A DNA stretch of 64,000 nt from Rhizophagus irregularis (Eukaryota > Glomeromycota > Glomeromycetes > Glomerales > Glomeraceae): NCBI RefSeq assembly GCF_026210795.1, contig NC_089433.1:868001-932000 (forward strand). The letters are read 5' to 3'. The notes beneath the pieces were generated by a model. That model did no database searches. It was not told where the DNA came from and saw nothing but the letters and a program-made list of their open reading frames with translations. The position numbers were made by a program, and so were the translations under genes. Shown here piece by piece: positions 58,971 through 64,000 of the stretch (within the stretch, counting starts at the first letter, position 1; the number at the start of each line of letters is the position of its first letter).

Positions 58971-60672
58971 ATACAATAGCTCTATATAGATGGTTTTTAT
59001 ACTTCGTTTTATTATACGAAGATTTTGATATGGAGAAATTTGGAGTTAACGTTTACGTTATCGCCAATTTCAATGTATTTTTTGTATTTAACTAGATGTA
59101 GCCCGTCGCGCTGCGCCAGGGATGAGAGTAATAATAAACACATTTTACTATTATTATGATGGTATTAGTAGGAATAAATATAATAAATTACACAATTTAT
59201 ATGATTATTTAAATAACAATGAATTGTGTGCAAGTGTTATTATTAAATGCAAATTTTATTTAATATGAAACAAATGTTGCAGTACTATGAAATTATGATC
59301 TATTTGTACATTTACAAAAATAATTTTGTATAAGTAGTTTATTGTTACATTGTTACAAAAAATCTTTTTTTTTTATCTTAAAAAATTTCATTGTAGCATT
59401 AAAAAAATTACATCTTCTGCTGAAAAAAAAAATACATAAAATATTGTTAATATCTCAAGAAATTCATTATAGCAATCTATTGTTATAGAAAAAAAATTAT
59501 CTCACTAATTAATATGAAAAAAAATTCTGAAAAACTTCTATTGTCATGAAAATAAAGAATTCCTCAGAAATATTAATTATAACGATCGATTGTTACAAAA
59601 AATAAGTACGGTAATTATGGTAGTCTATTATTGAGCTTGATACAGCCTAAAAAATATTGTTATTATTAATAATAAGAATCGGGAATTGTAAAAAAGTTTT
59701 TGTTATAAAATTATTAATTATAAAAAAAGGTAATAACCATGACGCCGCAGCATTGATCCAAACCTAAATGGTGAAAGAATGTATTTAGGAAAAAAAAATT
59801 CAGTTTGAAAAGTCAAACCGAAAAAGGAAAAGGGAACAAAATTTCAGATTGGAGAAAAAGCCAACCGGAAAAAAAACAGAAAAAAAAATAATAATAAAAA
59901 TTTTGAAAAATAAAAATGAAAAAAAAAATTGTGGGAAAAGAAAAAGGATAAAGAAAAAAATCGGTTTAAAAAAGGGAAATTTTCAAAAAAAAAAGGAATC
60001 CGAAAAAAAATAAGTACCGAAAAAAAGAAATAATATAAAAAAAAAATCGGTCTTAAAAGACTGAAACAATAAGATTATTTAATAAAAAAAAAAGAATAAT
60101 AGTTTTTCGGTTTGGGGAAAAAAGTCCAAATCTAAACGGGGAAAAGAATAGAAAAAATTTCAGTTTGAAAAATAAAATGAAAAATTTTTAAAAAAAGAAA
60201 AGAAAAAAGAAAAGAAAGAGATGTTTCGAGAGATAAAATTGGAAATATGAAAAAAAAGAAAGAACCGAAAGTAAAAGATCAGTTCAAGAAAAAAAACAAA
60301 AGGGGAGCCGAAAAAATTTAGATTGAGGAAAAAAAAAATTCTGTTTTAAAAATTTCATTAACCGGAATTGGATTAGATGTAAAACATGACTTGCCGATCA
60401 AGCAGGCCTTCTAAACGAATTTATCGTAGAGTAAAAAACAGACAATAGCCTTTTCCTATTCGGTAATCTGTCGTACTCTCTGAAATATAGTGGTACAATT
60501 TTTTTTTATATTTTTTAAAATAAAGTGCCCCATAGACTCCCAGTTAAACGATCATCAAAACACTTGCAAAGTATACTCTTTTTTGGTTGTGATCTACGCG
60601 AAAAGTTTACCTGCGAATTTAATATCTTAGATTTAGATTATAGATTTAGGAATAAGAATAATGAATCCTAAA
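58971..60672. other. intergenic; polypurine tract
   Basis: At 59100-59118 a GC-rich island (TAGCCCGTCGCGCTGCGCCA) stands out from the AT-rich surroundings. From about 59770 to 60340 the plus strand is almost pure A/G with scattered CCG, an asymmetric polypurine tract of over 500 bp. No gene. Confidence 0.5.
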
Positions 60673-60685
60673 TCTAAGAGTATGA

Positions 60686-62880
60686 AACTGATAGAAAAGA
60701 AAGTAACAAAGAAATAATTACTTGGAGAATGGATAACGAATCAGATAGTGTATATAGTATAAGATCAAAAAAATCACGCCATCACTATTATGATGAAATA
60801 GGTAAACATATGGTAAAGTATGATAAATTACAAAATCATAATGATTCGAATAATTCTCCATTTTTGATAAATTGTAAGGGATGTGAATACAACATCAGTA
60901 GGAAAAAAGAAAAAAATTTGGGATGTTTTATTTATATAGAAAAAGATATGGCATCAACGCTTAAAGGAAGATGGGAAAAAGATAGTGATGGTGTAAAATA
61001 CGTAAAGCCATATTACACTCTAGATAATATCGATAGACAAAATGATGAGGCGTATAAAAAGCGAATAATTTAGTTACAATTGGAGATATAGAAAAGATGG
61101 TAATAGATAAAGAAAGTAGCATTTTACGTATGGGTGCAAAGTTATGGTTAAATAGTATTATAGAGGACGAAGGAATTTATGATTTATTAAATAATTTTAT
61201 CGAGAACGATTTTATAAATTTTATAGATAAAGAAATTATATTGCAAGTTGGTGGTATTATTCAAAAAGGCTCAGATTTATGTTTAGATGGTTTTTTTGGA
61301 ATAGAGCTCTTTCCAAAAAATAGTAACATAGAAAAATTTAGCATTGAAGGGAAAATTGTTAAAATAAAAAATGAAAGGAAACTATATGCGTTAGGAATAA
61401 TAATAGCGCTTACAATAATTCCAGAAAATACAAAGGTAGATTTAAAAACAGATGAAAAGATTTTAAAATGGTCGATAGATTATAGTAGGATAGGAAGTAC
61501 ACGACGTGAATTAGATGATCCATGTTATATATTTCTAAATTGCATAAATACAATGTTAGATTTAAAAGGTATAAAATTTTTAATTAACGATAAGAATGGG
61601 GAAATTACAGAAATGATGAAAGAAGTGAAATTGCCAGCTTTAAAAAAAGAGTTAATTAGAAATAAACATTCGATTGAAGAGGTAGTCATTAAATACCATA
61701 ATATAATCATTGACAAATACACGTTAAGGTGGAACTACAATCCGATTGAAGGGGCTTTTAGGAACTCTTTTAAAGAAATAAGCAATAATATCAACCATAT
61801 AGATATTATTCTATTAGATTAAGTAAAAGATTGTTTTATCGAATGTAATGGAGCAAATGTGACAATTGATTGGAAAGAATCGTTTAGACTTATTAATAAT
61901 GAAATATCAACAGGAAGAAATGTCACAAATCGAATAGACGCGTCAATCAGGTCATTTAGAGTTAAAAATTTTTTAAAGATCTTACCTACATATAAAATTT
62001 TATACAGGAGGAAAACTTGGGGAATTAAAAATGACAAGTGTCCACGTTGTATTTTGGAAATAGAATATTGGGATCATATATGGTCTTGCGAGAAAAATGG
62101 TCCCAATAATAAGGAAAACGTCTTGTTTAGAGAAAGTGTAGAGGAATTTTCACGTGTGAAATGTTAGACGAAGACGGAGATGAAATCAATAGATTTAAAT
62201 TGGATTTATTTAATATCACTTCAAGTAAATCAAATATAATGGTTTTAGACAATGTATTTAGAGAAGTCACTCGAGGTATTATTAATGAAAAATGGTTGAA
62301 GATTTGCACTAAAGCATTGTTCAAAGCAATATTACGAGATATTTTTGATCTTTATATGGTAAAATTACAGAAATGTATATGGGAAGAACGATGTAATGAA
62401 ACGATAGAAATAGAAAAACAAATGGGTCTTTTTAAAGAACTTAAAAGAAAAAAGCGGATAGACACAAATGATAGTGCAGATGATGATGACGACATTTCGA
62501 ATAATAAAAATTATAATAATAAAAATGATAAGAAAAAAATTAAAAAAATTAAAAATATAATAAAAATAGATTTAGAAAATAGTGTAAAAGAAGACGTATT
62601 TTGTTTAGGTAGCTCTAACAGACATAGGATAGGTAATAATATTATTAGTAATTTAGTCAATACATAGTAGTTTTTAGATATAATAGATACTTTTAATTTC
62701 TTTGGTTATGTTTATCCTCGCCTTGGTTGGATACCCCTTGGCTTTGGTATGAAGAGATTCAATTTTGTACGAGATTGAATTTCAATGTATTAATGTTATA
62801 ATTATTATGTATTATGATGCGTTATTTTTACTAATAAAATAATTAAATGCGTTTACCAAAAAAAAAAAAAAAAAAAAAAA
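60686..62880 (+). mobile_element. 5'-truncated LINE, recent insertion
   Basis: Ends with a 23-A tail (62858-62880) and is bracketed by a 13-bp duplication TCTAAGAGTATGA (60673-60685, 62881-62893). It begins abruptly inside the retrotransposon ORF (TDRKESNKEIITW) and holds only the RNase H-like and C-terminal part, so it was 5'-truncated on insertion. Confidence 0.88.
60729..62667 (+). pseudogene. LINE ORF C-terminal part (RNase H-like, zinc knuckle)
   Basis: Three consecutive reading frames: 60729-61073 (VYSIRSKKSRHHYYDEIGKH, NSPFLINCKGCEYNI), 61097-61822 continuing after a TAA to 62167 (CLDGFFGIELFPKNSNIEKF, then ERKLYALGIIIALTII, GSTRRELDD, LRWNYNPIEGAF; then VKNFLKILPTYKILYRRKTW, then CPRCILEIEYWDHIWSC), and 62161-62667 (REVTRGIINEKWLKI, QMGLFKELKRKKR, then an Asp/Asn/Lys-rich tail). 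The FGIEL...LYALGIIIAL...KTDEK stretch resembles the RNase H fold of LINE ORF2. Few lesions, consistent with a young copy. Confidence 0.7.
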
Positions 62881-62893
62881 TCTAAGAGTATGA

Positions 62894-64000
62894 CGCCCAC
62901 CCTCCCTCCTTACGAATAGATGGACTATATATATATTTTTTTCTTCATTTTTTTTTCATTAAAAAAAAAAAAAGTAAAAAAAAAATTGTGTTACTCTACA
63001 TATTACGCAATATTTACTTTTTTTATGTATTACTCAATATTACTTTATTACACAATTTATTACACAATTTTATTACAGAAAAATATAAATTTATTATTCA
63101 AAAAAATTTTCATAAAAAATATAAAAAAAAAATTTTTTATGTTACTCAACATATTGTGCAATATTTACGCAAAAATAAAATTAAAAAATTTTACGTATTA
63201 CTCAAATTATATTGTATTACATTATATAACATTTATCAATTTATATAAAAAATAAAAAAAAACGTGTTTAATATTGCAATATAAAATTTATTTTTTCATA
63301 AATAAAAAACTTTACGTGTTAACTTAAAAATCAATATATTTCGCAAAAAATATATTTTTGCAGCATAAAATTTATTTTTTTCATAAAAATTTTACATTAC
63401 TCAATCAGTATATTTTGCAATATAAAATTTATTTCTTTATAAAAAAAAAATTCAAATCAAAAGAAAAAAAAACTGATCTTTATTTGTTTCCTATCTCTTT
63501 TTTTACTCATTTACTCAAAATAAATGAATCAAATAAATTCATGTAAAAAAACCGGTGTAAAAAAAAAAAATTTTTTTTTTTCGCAACTTTTATTTGGCTG
63601 TTCCAATTTCCATAAAGGTATAAATGAATAATTACAAAAAGGCGTATATGATCAGATGGTGTGGCTATAATACAAATATTACATTAATCAAAATATAAAT
63701 TATTTCCAAATATGTAAGTTGTTTATGTTTCTTCCCAAGATTGATGTTTCTAATATCTACGCTATAGTCATAAAATTTTAAGATAGAAACGTAGAAGAAG
63801 AAAAAAGGAAAAATTCGGATGATGTGGCTTAAATAATTACATATTACATAAATTAATCGTGCTTCTAAAAAAAAAATATTTCCAAAATAGGTTTTTTTCC
63901 AGCGATCAGACTCCTTTATTTTATTATCGAAAAAAAAATTAGATCTTTCATTATCAAATATCAAATAAAAATTTTTTTTAAAACAAAACGAAGAATGATT
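62894..64000. other. AT-rich low-complexity end region
   Basis: From 62980 to 63430 loosely repeated TTACTCAATATATT, GCAATATAAAATTTATTTTT and CATAAAAATTTTACGT units form a degenerate tandem repeat. Overlapping open frames there and at 63665-63964 (minus) are artefacts of composition. No gene is supported. Confidence 0.5.

Noticed and set aside
62920-63255. Ile/Tyr/Phe-rich ORFs
   Set aside because: Compositional artefacts of AT-rich tandem repeats.
63665-63964. 99-aa minus ORF
   Set aside because: No family resemblance; low-complexity AT-rich context at the window edge.
1-64000. tRNA or rRNA genes
   Set aside because: No B-box-like GGTTCGAATCC cluster or conserved rRNA segment was noticed on either strand by eye; a covariance-model scan would be needed to exclude them fully.

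Overview
The window is a very AT-rich, intron-bearing, repeat-choked piece of a eukaryotic nuclear genome. The gene families (BTB-BACK-TLDc proteins, one with a ricin-like lectin front end; a TKL-like kinase with an N-terminal zinc ribbon; an AIG1-like GTPase; F-box/LRR and Sel1-repeat remnants; a ubiquitin-like plus ART-like fusion; a fungal multicopper oxidase) are together characteristic of arbuscular mycorrhizal fungi such as Rhizophagus (Glomeromycotina). That assignment is inference from family content; no database was searched.

Layout. 0-7 kb: a small secreted protein, a broken ubiquitin/ART-like gene, and a broken nine-exon multicopper oxidase whose first intron carries a 1.57-kb DNA element. 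7-21 kb: mostly non-coding, with MITEs, F-box and Sel1 remnants, a 1.1-kb hAT-type element, a series of short exon-like units at 14.4-15.1 kb and one small hypothetical gene. 21.5-25.7 kb: two intact BTB-BACK-TLDc genes in tandem. 26.8-29.9 kb: a complete hAT transposon with a five-exon transposase and a perfect 8-bp target duplication. 31.2-35.4 kb: the most unusual object, 36 tandem AT-rich intron-like units separated by exactly 3 nt each. 36.5-37.6 kb: a second, inverted copy of the 1.1-kb hAT element. 37.9-39.5 kb: an AIG1-like GTPase. 40-46 kb: a BTB fragment, a broken TPR/beta-helix gene and a protein kinase. 46.6-50.8 kb: a triple nest (a LINE inside a DNA element inside an older LINE). 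54-56.7 kb: a 2.7-kb TIR element with its own micro-exon repeats. 57-62.9 kb: two related LINE 3' ends, the second with a poly-A tail and 13-bp target duplication. The last kilobase is AT-rich low-complexity sequence.

Two themes run through the window. First, dense and datable transposition: many insertions have readable target-site duplications (8 bp hAT, 3 bp for the CCCTATAA and CATCAGG families, TA, and LINE poly-A/TSD), and one occupied/empty site pair is present. Second, tandem arrays in which short exon-like segments sit between consensus 3' and 5' splice sites. In the 31.2-35.4 kb array every segment is exactly one triplet. The 36 triplets are far more GC-rich (44/108) than the flanking repeats, and joined in the phase set by a 16-nt ATG exon they give an open, codon-biased, helix-like peptide. 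This looks like a gene spliced from single-codon exons, which I do not recognise from described systems.
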